Origin: Asaia krungthepensis NRIC 0535
Lineage (GTDB): Bacteria; Pseudomonadota; Alphaproteobacteria; Acetobacterales; Acetobacteraceae
DNA length: 64,000 bases
Reading direction: 5' to 3'
NCBI RefSeq assembly: GCF_025995175.1
Contig: NZ_BAPV01000013.1
Location: 26,175-90,174, forward strand
The notes under the pieces are model-generated. The model had not been told where the DNA came from, ran no database searches, and worked only from the letters and a program-made list of their open reading frames with translations. This document shows positions 17,971 through 28,738 of the stretch, piece after piece; the stretch's first letter is position 1, and each line of letters begins with the position of its first letter. Position numbers and translations under genes: made by a program.

Positions 17971-18834
17971 TTGCGCCAGTTCCTGCCGATCCTGATCTGC
18001 TTCCTGACCCTGCTTGGCTCTGCAAAGGCCGCGCCGGTGAGGGTTTTCTGTGCCGAGGCGCTGTGGTGCGATCTGGCCTCGGGGTTGGGTGGTCAATCGG
18101 TTCATACCGCGAGTGTGCTGACCTCGCCGCGTATCGACCCGCATGACTTCCAGGTCTCTCCCGATATGGCGCGTGAACTCGCGGAGTCCAGTATCGTCGT
18201 GCTGACAGGCGGGCATTATGATGACTGGATCGACCCGCTGCTTTCGGCGCAGCCGAGCCCGTCCCGTCGCGTGATTTCTGCTGCCGCGCTGTCCGGGCTG
18301 CCACAGGGCGCAAACCCCCACCTCTTCGACGATCCGGCGGCTATCGATCGTGTGATTGCGGCATTGGGAGACGCGCTCGCGCATTCCCTGCCGGATCAGG
18401 CAGCTGCGATCAGGGAGCAGCAAGCCCATTACCGAGCCATGACAGCCCGGTTTTCAGCCCGGATGGCGGCGCTCCGCCCCGTCACCAAAGGCATGAAGAT
18501 TGCCGTGCTCGAGCCGGTGGGCGGACCCGTTTTCGACGCGCTCGGCCTCGATGTCGTCGATCCCGATTTCGCGCTTGCCATGATGAACCATGTCGATCCT
18601 GCGCCCAGGGATGTCGCCTTCCTCGAGGAGGCGATCCAGCACAGGACGATCAAGGCTCTGGTGATCAACCCGGCCATGAGTGGCCCCATGCCTGAGCGGC
18701 TTCAGACGCTGGCCAGACATGCGGGCATTGCTGTGGTGGCTTTCGACGAGTTTCCTGCGCCTTCCGTACTCTGGCAGGACTGGATGACGTCGAGACTCGA
18801 CCGGCTCGTTGCGGCTCTGGGTGTCCGTGGCTGA
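17971..18834 (+). CDS. znuA: Zinc ABC transporter, periplasmic binding protein ZnuA
   Basis: This 287-aa cluster A-I solute-binding protein starts at a TTG; AAAGG is 11 bases upstream, and the start gives a normal signal peptide (FLPILICFLTLLGSAKA-A, cleavage near residue 20). Candidate zinc ligands are visible in DPHDFQVSP, NPHLFDDP and MMNHVDP. It lacks the long His-rich loop of some ZnuA proteins. It delivers zinc to ZnuB/ZnuC. The gene is first in znuACB, directly after the Zur box. Confidence 0.9.
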   Translation: MRQFLPILICFLTLLGSAKAAPVRVFCAEALWCDLASGLGGQSVHTASVLTSPRIDPHDFQVSPDMARELAESSIVVLTGGHYDDWIDPLLSAQPSPSRRVISAAALSGLPQGANPHLFDDPAAIDRVIAALGDALAHSLPDQAAAIREQQAHYRAMTARFSARMAALRPVTKGMKIAVLEPVGGPVFDALGLDVVDPDFALAMMNHVDPAPRDVAFLEEAIQHRTIKALVINPAMSGPMPERLQTLARHAGIAVVAFDEFPAPSVLWQDWMTSRLDRLVAALGVRG

Positions 18835-18835
18835 C

Positions 18836-19504
18836 ATGGCACCGGTTCTGGCTCTGAAAGCCGTTACCCTGGCGCATGGGCGTCGTGTTCTGATCGACCG
18901 GGCCGATCTCACGCTTGGGCGAGGTACGCTGACCCTGCTCGCGGGGGGCAATGGTCAGGGCAAGACCACACTCCTGCGCGCCCTGATGGGACTGCACCCT
19001 CTACAGGGCGGAGAGATCCAGATATCCGGCAAGACGCCCCGCCGGGCGCGGTGCCTCACGGGATATATGCCCCAGGATCGTCGTCTTCCGGCCCCGCAAA
19101 TGACAGGGCGCGCCTTTCTCGCCGCTTCATGGCATGGCACACGTTTCGGGCTTCCCGGCTGGGGGCAGAATCTGAAGTCGGCCCTGCAGGCGTGCCTTGC
19201 CTTGACCGGAAGCGAAAAACTGGTCGATCAGCCCCTGAGCCAGCTCTCCGGCGGTGAAAGACAACGCGTGTTTCTGTCAGGCGCGCTGCTCGATTCTCCG
19301 TGCTTTCTGGTTCTGGATGAGCCGCTGAGCGGCATGGATACGCAATGGCAGAGTGAGATCCTGGCAATGCTGCAGGCGCGCTGCCGTGAGACGGGCATGG
19401 CTGTGCTCATGTCATGTCATGGCATCGAGGCGGCTCTTTCCTATGCCGATCATGTGCTCTCTATCGACAGCCAGAAGCTGGAGCTGCGCGATGCTGCATT
19501 ATGA
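18836..19504 (+). CDS. znuC: Zinc ABC transporter ATPase ZnuC
   Basis: This protein of about 222 aa has Walker A GGNGQGKTTLL, signature LSGGERQRV, Walker B CFLVLDEPLSGMD and a switch His region (MSCHGIEAA). I took the ATG at 18836, one base after the znuA stop; in-frame GTG codons at 18821 and 18827 are alternatives. Its 3' end overlaps znuB by 14 bases, so the three genes form one coupled operon. Confidence 0.92.
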   Translation: MAPVLALKAVTLAHGRRVLIDRADLTLGRGTLTLLAGGNGQGKTTLLRALMGLHPLQGGEIQISGKTPRRARCLTGYMPQDRRLPAPQMTGRAFLAASWHGTRFGLPGWGQNLKSALQACLALTGSEKLVDQPLSQLSGGERQRVFLSGALLDSPCFLVLDEPLSGMDTQWQSEILAMLQARCRETGMAVLMSCHGIEAALSYADHVLSIDSQKLELRDAAL

Positions 19505-20306
19505 ATTCATGCAGAACGCCTTCATGGCGACAGGCGTGGTCTCGATCCTGAGCGGATTGGTGGGCTGGTTTCTCGTGCTGCGCGGCCAGAGTTTTGCCGG
19601 GCATGCCCTGTCTCATATCGGCTATGCAGGGGCGACCGGCGCTGTGCTGATCGGATTGACGCCATTCTGGGGTATGGTGCTTTCGGCTCTGGTGGCCGCT
19701 CTGGTGCTTGGGTGGGAGCCGCAGGGCGATCAGCGCAGCAACGCTGTCGCGGCCAGTCAGCGCGACAGCGTGATTGGTGTCGTGCTTGCTGCCAGCCTCG
19801 GTCTTGGGCTGCTTTTTCTCAAGATCCAGAATGTGCCGGTCAGCAGTACCACGGCCCTGCTTTTCGGTAATGTCCTCGGCGTTGATCGGGGCACCCTGCG
19901 CTTGCTGTTTCTTCTGGGCGGTGTCTGTCTGGTTGGGCTGTGTGTGCTGGGCCGACCGCTCCTCTTTGCCAGCCTCGACCCGGATCTGGCCGCAGCGAAA
20001 GGTGTCGGGCTCAAGCTGATCGCGTGCGGCTTCATGGCGCTTGTGGCGCTCGCGACAGCCATCTGCTCGCAAACCATCGGAATCCTGCTGGTGTTCAGCC
20101 TGCTTGTTGGGCCGGCTGCCTGTGCACTGAGACTTGGCCTTTCGCCCTGGCCGGGGCTGCTCTGCTCGGCTGGGCTCGCCCTTGTGCTGTCATGGGGCGG
20201 CTTGACCCTTGCATGGTACACCGGCGCACCGGCTTCTTTCTGCATCAGCGCCGGAGCCGCTCTCAGCTATATTCTCGTCCGTTTTGTCGCCCCTCGGGCG
20301 TCCTGA
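19491..20306 (+). CDS. znuB: Zinc ABC transporter permease ZnuB
   Basis: This 271-aa membrane protein of the ABC-3 family has about eight helices (for example FMATGVVSILSGLVGWFLVLRG and the family block SFAGHALSHIGYAGATGAVLIG). The frame is open much further upstream inside znuC, but the family N-terminus MLHYEFMQNAFMA fits the ATG at 19491. It forms the inner-membrane zinc channel with ZnuA and ZnuC. Confidence 0.92.
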   Translation: MLHYEFMQNAFMATGVVSILSGLVGWFLVLRGQSFAGHALSHIGYAGATGAVLIGLTPFWGMVLSALVAALVLGWEPQGDQRSNAVAASQRDSVIGVVLAASLGLGLLFLKIQNVPVSSTTALLFGNVLGVDRGTLRLLFLLGGVCLVGLCVLGRPLLFASLDPDLAAAKGVGLKLIACGFMALVALATAICSQTIGILLVFSLLVGPAACALRLGLSPWPGLLCSAGLALVLSWGGLTLAWYTGAPASFCISAGAALSYILVRFVAPRAS

Positions 20307-20379
20307 AGATAGAGGGTCGCGCTATCACGGTAATCCGGATTGCGTGGCTCCCTGGGGGCTGGAAATCGCCCCGTGTCAC

Positions 20380-20505
20380 TCAGTTCAGATGCCAGTCGAG
20401 CAACATGATACCGATGATGAAAATGGCAAGGACGATATGCATGATGATCAACTCACGCAGATTGATCGTCGGAACGTCCTGCTTGATCTTCTTGGGCTTG
20501 GCCAT
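20380..20505 (-). CDS. 41-aa single-pass membrane protein
   Basis: A short frame starting at 20505 is preceded by GGAAAGGATCACCCT, a strong ribosome binding site. It encodes a basic N-terminus (MAKPKKIKQDV) and one hydrophobic helix (LIIMHIVLAIFIIGIMLLDW). A longer reading of the frame upstream has no such signal. It converges on znuB and is divergent from the following sugar porter. Small proteins of this shape often regulate a transporter, but nothing here shows the partner. Confidence 0.65.
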   Translation of the reverse strand: MAKPKKIKQDVPTINLRELIIMHIVLAIFIIGIMLLDWHLN

Positions 20506-20571
20506 AGGGTGATCCTTTCCGGTTTTTGCGGGGCAGCTTAAACCAATTCGTGGGTCTCCAGTTATATCGTC

Positions 20572-22053
20572 ATGATAAATAATGCAGAGCCACAGGGCCA
20601 TGGTGCGACCCCTCATGAGGATCATCCCATCGAGGTGTCCCCCTATGCGAAATATATCCTGATACTCGCTGCCGTTGTAGCTGCCATATGCGGCGGCCTT
20701 TACGGCTATGATACGGGCATCATTTCCGGTGCGCTGCTATTGATCTCGGATGACTTTCATCTGAGCAGCACCATGCAGGAGATGGTGGCTTCTGCCATTC
20801 TGGCTGGCGCTATTCTGGGCGCTCTGGCGGCTGGATCTTTTTCGGAAAAATACGGTCGGCGCGCCTGTGTGACTCTGGTCAGCGGGGTGTTTGTCCTCGG
20901 TGCCCTCGCCTGTGCCTTTTCTCCCGATGTCTGGCTGCTGATCGTCTCACGCGTGTTTCTCGGCTTTGCGGTCGGTGGGTCCACGCAGGTCGTGCCGATG
21001 TACATTTCCGAGCTGGCCCCGGCGGAGAAGCGCGGTACGCTGGTCACGATGTTCAATGTGGCCATCGGACTGGGCATTCTGCTCGCCAACATCATTGGTT
21101 ACACCGAGCGTGAGGCATGGGGCTGGCGGCCGATGGTAGGTCTGGCGGCTGTTCCTGCGGCCATTGTCTTCGTCTCGATGTTCTTCATGCCCAAAAGCCC
21201 GCGCTGGACGGCTGAGAATGAGGGCATGAAGCGGGCCATCATCGAGCTTGGCCGTATCCGGACCTCCAAGAAGGTGATCCGCAAGGAAGTGCGCGAAATG
21301 CGCGAGAATGCGGAATCGGCTGATCCGCGCAATCGTGGCTGGAAGGGGCTGTTCCGTCCCTGGGTGCGTCCGGCTCTGGTCGCAGCACTCGGTGTGGCGT
21401 TCTTCACCCAGTGCGGCGGGCTGGAGATGATGATCTATTACGCCCCGACCTTCCTGCGCGATGCCGGGTTCGGTGCGTCCTCGGCGCTCATGGCCTCTCT
21501 GGGTGTCGCCATAACCTACTGCATCATGACCTTCATCGGCTGTCTGATTGTCGATCGGGTCGGGCGTCGTCGTCTGATGCTGATCATGGGACCGGGCTCC
21601 ATTGTGAGCCTGATCGGTCTGGGCGTCGTGTTTGCCCTGCATCCTGCGGCAGGCAGTTTCGGCTCCTATCTGGTGATCGTGTTCCTGCTGCTTTTCATGG
21701 CCTTCAACTCGGGCGGTATCCAGGTCTGTGGATGGCTGCTTGGCGCCGAGATGTTCCCGCTCTCGATGCGCGGTCAGGCTACCAGCCTTCATGCTGCAAC
21801 GCTCTGGGGCTCCGATCTCCTGGTCACGGGTACGGCGCTGACACTGGTGCAGCTCATTACCCTGGGTGGAACCATGTGGTTCTACGCAGCCGTCAATCTG
21901 GCCTCCGTCGCATTCATCTTCTTCTTCGTACCCGAGACCGCCGGCGCCACACTGGAGGATATCGAGCTGGCGCTCCATGAGAAGCGCTTCCGCCCGAGCA
22001 AGGGGCAGACGCGTATCGTCTCGGAGGACGCACAGGAAGAGGCCGCAGCCTGA
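20572..22053 (+). CDS. Sugar porter, MFS family
   Basis: This 493-aa, 12-helix transporter carries GLYGYDTGIISGALL in helix 1, EKYGRRACV, PKSPRWTAEN, DRVGRRRLM and PETAGATLEDIE, all diagnostic of the sugar-porter family. It is a different subtype from the one at 14274. It is probably a monosaccharide or polyol proton symporter; the substrate is not readable. A strong terminator follows at 22095. Confidence 0.88.
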   Translation: MINNAEPQGHGATPHEDHPIEVSPYAKYILILAAVVAAICGGLYGYDTGIISGALLLISDDFHLSSTMQEMVASAILAGAILGALAAGSFSEKYGRRACVTLVSGVFVLGALACAFSPDVWLLIVSRVFLGFAVGGSTQVVPMYISELAPAEKRGTLVTMFNVAIGLGILLANIIGYTEREAWGWRPMVGLAAVPAAIVFVSMFFMPKSPRWTAENEGMKRAIIELGRIRTSKKVIRKEVREMRENAESADPRNRGWKGLFRPWVRPALVAALGVAFFTQCGGLEMMIYYAPTFLRDAGFGASSALMASLGVAITYCIMTFIGCLIVDRVGRRRLMLIMGPGSIVSLIGLGVVFALHPAAGSFGSYLVIVFLLLFMAFNSGGIQVCGWLLGAEMFPLSMRGQATSLHAATLWGSDLLVTGTALTLVQLITLGGTMWFYAAVNLASVAFIFFFVPETAGATLEDIELALHEKRFRPSKGQTRIVSEDAQEEAAA

Positions 22054-22094
22054 ACCCTGCCTTCGTCCATACGGGTCCATGTCGATCGACGCGG

Positions 22095-22126
22095 GGCGGC
22101 CTTCCGGGGGAGGGCCGCCTCTTTTT
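22095..22126 (+). terminator. Rho-independent terminator after the sugar porter
   Basis: GGCGGCC (22095-22101) pairs with GGCCGCC (22113-22119), with further pairing inside the loop, followed by TCTTTTT. It lies 42 bases past the stop of the sugar-porter gene. Confidence 0.8.
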
Positions 22127-22248
22127 GTGAAACTGGCGTTACGCGTGAGAAATCGCTAAAAGCGGCCTCGGAATGACTGTTGCCCATCCGACCGCAGCGC
22201 CTTCGTGCTAGGGGAAACCATGCGGAACAGGCGAGAAGTAGGATCAAT

Positions 22249-23121
22249 ATGAGCTGGCTGACCGAATACGTTCGACCGAAAATCCGTGGCCTTCTGCAGC
22301 GCGAAGTGCCGGAAAATCTCTGGACCAGCTGTGAGTCGTGCTCGCAGATGATCCTGATCAAGGATCTCGAGAAGGCCCAGCGCGTCTGCCCCCATTGCGG
22401 TCACCACGGCAAGGCGAAGGCGACCGAACGCCTCGAATGGACCTTTGACGGCGGCAAATATACCAAGATCGAACTGCCCAAGGTCCCCAGCGATCCGCTC
22501 GGATTCCGCGACCAGAAGAAATATGCCGACCGTCTGAAGGACGCCAAGACCAAGACCCATCTCGATGAGTCCCTGGCCGTCGCCCATGGCAAGATCGGCG
22601 GTCACGACGCCGTTGTTGCAGTCATGGCCTATGAGTTCATGGCGGGCACCATGGGCACCGCACTGGGTGAGGCATTCATTGCCGCATGCCGCCTGGCCGT
22701 GCTGCAGAAGGCTGCGCTGGTGATCTACACCGCCTCGGGCGGCGCGCGTATGCAGGAAGGCGTTCTTTCGCTCATGCAGATGCCGCGCACCACGATTGGC
22801 GTCGAGATGCTCAAGGATGCGGGCCTGCCCTACATCGTTGTGCTGACCAACCCGACCACGGGCGGTGTCTCGGCTTCCTTCGCGATGCTGGGCGATGTGC
22901 AGATTGCCGAGCCCGAGGCGTTGATCGCCTTTACCGGTCCGCGCGTGATTCAGGACACGGTACGCGAGAAGCTGCCCGAGGGCTTCCAGCGCTCCGAATA
23001 TCTGCGTGACCACGGGATGGTGGACATGGTGGTGGCACGCCCTGAACTGCAGACCATGCTGGGCCGTCTCATCGGCATGATGATGAACAAGCCGGTTGCG
23101 GTCGAAACCGAAGCCGCCTGA
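22249..23121 (+). CDS. accD: Acetyl-CoA carboxylase carboxyltransferase beta subunit
   Basis: This 290-aa subunit transfers CO2 from carboxybiotin to acetyl-CoA, the first step of fatty acid synthesis. The N-terminal zinc ribbon is intact (CESC and CPHCGHHGKAKATERL). The crotonase-fold core shows YTASGGARMQEGVLSLMQM and LTNPTTGGVSASFAMLGDV. The start MSWLTEY at 22249 follows AGTAGGATCA; upstream frame extension is not family-like. It is followed by folC, a common pairing. Confidence 0.95.
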   Translation: MSWLTEYVRPKIRGLLQREVPENLWTSCESCSQMILIKDLEKAQRVCPHCGHHGKAKATERLEWTFDGGKYTKIELPKVPSDPLGFRDQKKYADRLKDAKTKTHLDESLAVAHGKIGGHDAVVAVMAYEFMAGTMGTALGEAFIAACRLAVLQKAALVIYTASGGARMQEGVLSLMQMPRTTIGVEMLKDAGLPYIVVLTNPTTGGVSASFAMLGDVQIAEPEALIAFTGPRVIQDTVREKLPEGFQRSEYLRDHGMVDMVVARPELQTMLGRLIGMMMNKPVAVETEAA

Positions 23122-23129
23122 AACCAGGT

Positions 23130-23150
23130 CTGCCCGGAAGGACCGGGCAG
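23130..23150 (+). other. Stem-loop between accD and folC
   Basis: CTGCCCGG and CCGGGCAG form an 8-bp stem with a 5-base loop in the 58-base gap. There is no T tract, so it is more likely a processing or stability element than a full terminator. Confidence 0.5.
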
Positions 23151-23179
23151 CTTCCTCATCCAGTACTCCCGGACAGATC

Positions 23180-24493
23180 ATGACGACGCAGGCAGCCCCG
23201 GCCAAACTCAGCGATGAATATGAGGGCCGGACCGGCGCCATTCTGGCCCGGGTGCAGGCGCTTTATCCCAAGCTGATCGATCTTTCGCTCGCGCGTCTCG
23301 AGGCCCTTCTGGGCAAGCTCGGTCATCCAGAGCGCCATCTGCCTCCCGTGATTCATGTGGCCGGAACGAATGGCAAGGGCAGCACCTGCGCCACGCTGCG
23401 GGCGATTGCCGAAGAGGCCGGACTGGCAGTTCATGTCATGACCAGCCCTCATCTGGTCGATGTGACAGAGCGATTCCGCTTGGCTGGCAAACTGGTCAGT
23501 GAGGAAACCCTGATCGCAACCCTCGAGGAAATCGAGCGGATCAATGACGGCGCGCCAATCACGGTCTTCGAAGTCCTGACGGCTGCCGGCCTTCTGCTTT
23601 TCGCCCGCGTCCCGGCCGATCTGGCCATTCTGGAGGTGGGGCTTGGCGGGCGTCTGGATGCGACCAATGTGGTGGCGCGCCCTGCCTGCTGCGTGATCAC
23701 CCCGGTCGATCTCGATCATCAGGCCTTTCTGGGTGAAACGCTTGCTCTGATTGCCGCCGAGAAGGCGGGGATCATCAAGCAGGGTGTGCCGGTTGTCACA
23801 GCCAGACAGCAGCCCGAAGCACGCGATGTCATTGCGGAGAGAGCGGCAGCGCTGGACGCACCGCTTTGGCAGGTAGGGGGCGAAATCGGCTTCACCCGGC
23901 ATCCGGAGGGGACCATCGCCTATCATGACCCGCTCGGAGCGCTAGCCCTTCCAGCCCCCGGTCTCGAGGGGATGCACCAGGCAGATAACGCGGTTCTGGC
24001 CGTAGCTGCCCTGCGCGCCTCCGGGCTGGAAATTCCCGAGCGCGCCTGGGCAGGCATCGCGCACACGCAATGGCCCGCCCGCATGCAGCGTCTCGAGGGT
24101 CGGCTTGCCGCCCAGTTGCCGGAGGGCTGGGAGTTGTGGCTCGATGGTGGGCATAACCCCAATGCAGGCGAGGCCCTCTCGGCAACGCTCGCTTCCTGGC
24201 ACGACAAGCCGCTCCATGTGATCGTGGGCATGAAACAGAGCAAGGATGCGTCAGGCTTCCTGCGCCCGGTGCAGGGTCATGCCACGACCCTTCATGCCGT
24301 CAGCGAAGAAGGACAGCATCTGGCCTTGCCGGTCGAGGAAATCATTCGGGCTTCGGGCGGTGTGGCGTTGTCGGGTCCTACCATCGCCTCGATCCTGCCC
24401 CGGCTGGAAGGCCCTCCTGCCCGCGTGTTGATCTGTGGAAGCCTGTATCTTGCTGGCGTGGTCCTCAGGCAGGATGGCACCCTGCCGCAATAG
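23180..24493 (+). CDS. folC: Bifunctional folylpolyglutamate/dihydrofolate synthase
   Basis: This 437-aa ATP-dependent ligase makes dihydrofolate and adds glutamates to folates. The P-loop HVAGTNGKGSTCA, the TSPHLVDVTERFRL block, the EVGLGGRLDATNVV loop and the DGGHNPNA motif are all present. I chose the ATG at 23180 because the in-frame upstream sequence lies inside accD. It is co-oriented with accD and lies 58 bases downstream, probably in one operon. Confidence 0.94.
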   Translation: MTTQAAPAKLSDEYEGRTGAILARVQALYPKLIDLSLARLEALLGKLGHPERHLPPVIHVAGTNGKGSTCATLRAIAEEAGLAVHVMTSPHLVDVTERFRLAGKLVSEETLIATLEEIERINDGAPITVFEVLTAAGLLLFARVPADLAILEVGLGGRLDATNVVARPACCVITPVDLDHQAFLGETLALIAAEKAGIIKQGVPVVTARQQPEARDVIAERAAALDAPLWQVGGEIGFTRHPEGTIAYHDPLGALALPAPGLEGMHQADNAVLAVAALRASGLEIPERAWAGIAHTQWPARMQRLEGRLAAQLPEGWELWLDGGHNPNAGEALSATLASWHDKPLHVIVGMKQSKDASGFLRPVQGHATTLHAVSEEGQHLALPVEEIIRASGGVALSGPTIASILPRLEGPPARVLICGSLYLAGVVLRQDGTLPQ

Positions 24494-24756
24494 AGCTCCT
24501 CGATTGGGTGACGCGGCCTCCATGCATGATGAAAGCGATCGGCGGGGGTCGGCAGAGGTCTTCGAGATGTGCCCCGCGCGGTATCGGCCGCGATCTCCGC
24601 ACCTTGGCCTTCGATGATAACTTCGTCAGCTAGCCGAAATTGCCTTGATCGGGCACGAATTCTCTGTATCCCGGGCTCATGGAGGACCGGGTCGAGCCTA
24701 TCACGCTCCCCGTGCCGCGTAGAGTCAGGGCGCCGGGGAACAGAGCGGAACAGGGA

Positions 24757-25743
24757 ATGCGTTATCTCGTCACCGGTGGGGCCGGATTTGTAGGCAGTCA
24801 TGCCGTGCTTGGCCTGCTCGATGACGGCCATGAAGTCGTCGTGCTCGATAATTTCAGTACTGGCCATCGCGGGGCCATTCCGGCCGGAATTGACGTTCAC
24901 CACGTCGATCTCATGGACGCTGCGGCAACGAATGCGGTGCTTGGCGAAGGCAGATTCGACGCTGTTCTTCACTTTGCGGCGATTTCCCTTGTCGGCGAAA
25001 GCATGGCCGATCCTCTTCGATACTTCGAACAGAACTACATTTCCTCGCTCAATCTGATACGCGCCTGCATCACGCATGACGTGCGCAAGCTTGTGTTTTC
25101 CTCCACGGCCGCCTTGTTTGGCGGCCCGGAGCGCGACGACCCCATCCCGCATGATGCGCCGATCGATCCTGGCTCGCCTTACGGCGAAAGCAAATTCATG
25201 ATCGAGCGTGTGTTGCACTGGGCGGATCGCATTCACGGTCTTCGCAGCGCGTGCCTGCGTTATTTCAATGCAGCAGGGGCCGATGTGGCCGGGCGCGCCG
25301 GTGAGGACCATCGACCCGAGACGCATCTGATTCCTATCGTCATCGACGCTGCTCTGGGCCGGCGCCCGGCACTGCAGGTCTTCGGCACGGATTATCCGAC
25401 CCATGATGGCTCATGTGTGCGCGATTATCTGCATGTCGGCGATCTGGCGACGGCCTATCTCAGTGCTCTGACGCAGATCGACGAGCGGAGCGTTGTCTAT
25501 AATATTGGAAGTGGCCGGGGATACTCGAATATCGACGTGATCCGCTCCGTCGAGCGTGTCAGCGGCCGGAAGATCCCGTGGGAGGCCGCTCCCCGCCGCG
25601 GTGGCGATCCCGCCACGCTGATCGCCGATTCCGATGCCTTCCGGCGAGATACCGGCTGGACCCCCCGCCTGTCCGAACTCGACCATATCGTCGAAACAGC
25701 GTTTCGCTGGCGTGAAGCGCATCCAGAGGGCTACGGACTCTAA
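24757..25743 (+). CDS. galE: UDP-glucose 4-epimerase
   Basis: This 328-aa extended SDR interconverts UDP-glucose and UDP-galactose for surface polysaccharides and galactose use. It shows the NAD motif GGAGFVGSHAV, a catalytic Ser/Thr region SSTAALFG, Tyr/Lys in YGESK, and YFNAAGAD. The ATG at 24757 after CAGGGA matches the usual GalE N-terminus; the open upstream frame does not. The preceding 263 bases (24494-24756) hold no other gene. It converges on hydA. Confidence 0.92.
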   Translation: MRYLVTGGAGFVGSHAVLGLLDDGHEVVVLDNFSTGHRGAIPAGIDVHHVDLMDAAATNAVLGEGRFDAVLHFAAISLVGESMADPLRYFEQNYISSLNLIRACITHDVRKLVFSSTAALFGGPERDDPIPHDAPIDPGSPYGESKFMIERVLHWADRIHGLRSACLRYFNAAGADVAGRAGEDHRPETHLIPIVIDAALGRRPALQVFGTDYPTHDGSCVRDYLHVGDLATAYLSALTQIDERSVVYNIGSGRGYSNIDVIRSVERVSGRKIPWEAAPRRGGDPATLIADSDAFRRDTGWTPRLSELDHIVETAFRWREAHPEGYGL

Positions 25744-25749
25744 GGGCCC

Positions 25750-27246
<1,497 letters not shown>

Positions 27247-27295
27247 ATCTATTGCATGATGTGATGCGTGTTCTACCGGTCCTGAAAGAGTGTCG

Positions 27296-28738
27296 ATGAA
27301 CCAGGGGCAAGTAACCGGCCTGACAGGCCCCCTTACCAATGTCGATCTTGCTCCCGTCCGCGAGCGTCACTGGGCCTGGAAGGATTTCCTGTTTCTGTGG
27401 ATGTCCAATGTTCACAGTGTGGCAGGCTACATGACGCTGGGCAGCTTTTTCATGATGGGCCTGCCTGTGGGGGCGGTTCTGGCCGGGTTGCTTATCGCCA
27501 TTCTGTGCGTGCATCTGTTGTGCAATCTTGTGGCGGTTCCGAGCCTGAAGGCGGGCGTGCCTTTTCCGGTCGTGATACGCGGCGCGTTCGGTGTTTATGG
27601 CGCGATCATTCCGGCACTTGTGCGCGGTGTGATTGCAGTGGGCTGGTATGGCATCCAGACCTGGCTGGCTTCCAATGCCATCGTGCTCTTCATCCTGCAT
27701 CTCGACCCTGCAATCATGGACTATGCCGATCTGCACCGGCATGGAGCGCTGGGACTCTCCATGCTGGGATGGGGGGCGTTCCTCTTTGTCTGGGCATTAC
27801 AGATGGTGGTGTTCTGGCGCGGCATGGAGGCCATACGCCATTTTATCGACTGGGCAGGCCCTGCCATTTATGGCGTGATCCTGCTGCTCGATGGCGCATT
27901 GCTGATCAAGACGCAGGGTCAGGTCCATCTTTCAGTGCTGCCCAGGGCCGCTTTCTCCTGGAGAGAGACGCTTGCGGGGTTGCTGGCCGTGGCCTCTCTC
28001 ACCCTGGCCTATTTCTCGCCAATTATTCTCAATTTCGGGGATTTTGCGCGCTACGGCCTAAGCCTGGCAGATGTGAAACGCGGGAATCTCTGGGGACTGC
28101 CGGTGAACTTCATGGCCTTCGTGGTGCTGGTGCTCACCACTCTGGTGCTCACGCAACCGGCTCTGGGCAGGTTGATCCTCGATCCTGCCGAGACGATCAT
28201 ACGCTTCGACAACCAGACCATCATGCTTGTGGGAACGATTACCCTCGTTGCTGCGACGATCGGAATCAACATATCGGCCAATTTCGTGTCAGCGGCGTTC
28301 GATTTCTCCAATATTGCCCCCTCAGCCATTTCATGGCGTCAGGGAGGTGTGATCGCCTCTTTCGGCGCCGTGCTGCTGACACCGTGGAACCTCTATGCCC
28401 ATCCAGAACTCATTCATCTGACGCTGGATATTCTCGGCCTGTTCATTGCACCCGTAACCGGCATTCTGCTGGTCGATTATTACGGTGTTCAGAAGCAGAC
28501 TCTCGATCTGCCGAGTCTATATAATCCCCGGGCGGACGGGCGCTACTGGTATCGCAGCGGGGTCAATCCTCGCGCGGTTCTTGCCCTGGCCCTTGCAGTC
28601 GCGCTGGGCCTTCTGGTGGTGTTTCTGCCCGCGCTCCATGGAGTACAGAATTTTTCCTGGGTCATCGGTTTTGTGACAGGGGGCGTATTCCACGCCCTGC
28701 TGAGCGCTCTCAGACCTGCCGCGGAAAAAGCGGCCTGA
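27296..28738 (+). CDS. NCS1-family nucleobase/hydantoin:cation symporter
   Basis: This 480-aa, 12-helix permease imports uracil, allantoin, hydantoin or a similar ring. Family features are an N-terminal region ending in FLFLWMSNVHSVAGYMTLGSF, and VGWYGIQTWLASNA. I used the ATG at 27296; a GTG two codons earlier is possible. Its neighbours are dihydropyrimidinase and the Pre genes, so a pyrimidine or hydantoin substrate is likely. Its last 29 bases overlap the convergent TetR gene. Confidence 0.88.
   Translation: MNQGQVTGLTGPLTNVDLAPVRERHWAWKDFLFLWMSNVHSVAGYMTLGSFFMMGLPVGAVLAGLLIAILCVHLLCNLVAVPSLKAGVPFPVVIRGAFGVYGAIIPALVRGVIAVGWYGIQTWLASNAIVLFILHLDPAIMDYADLHRHGALGLSMLGWGAFLFVWALQMVVFWRGMEAIRHFIDWAGPAIYGVILLLDGALLIKTQGQVHLSVLPRAAFSWRETLAGLLAVASLTLAYFSPIILNFGDFARYGLSLADVKRGNLWGLPVNFMAFVVLVLTTLVLTQPALGRLILDPAETIIRFDNQTIMLVGTITLVAATIGINISANFVSAAFDFSNIAPSAISWRQGGVIASFGAVLLTPWNLYAHPELIHLTLDILGLFIAPVTGILLVDYYGVQKQTLDLPSLYNPRADGRYWYRSGVNPRAVLALALAVALGLLVVFLPALHGVQNFSWVIGFVTGGVFHALLSALRPAAEKAA

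Noticed and set aside
20947..22080. 377-codon frame antisense to the sugar porter
   Set aside because: It is a shadow of the MFS gene, which has clear family motifs; the antisense product is His/Gln/Arg-rich with none.
22156..23241. 361-codon frame antisense to accD
   Set aside because: accD is unmistakable on the other strand.
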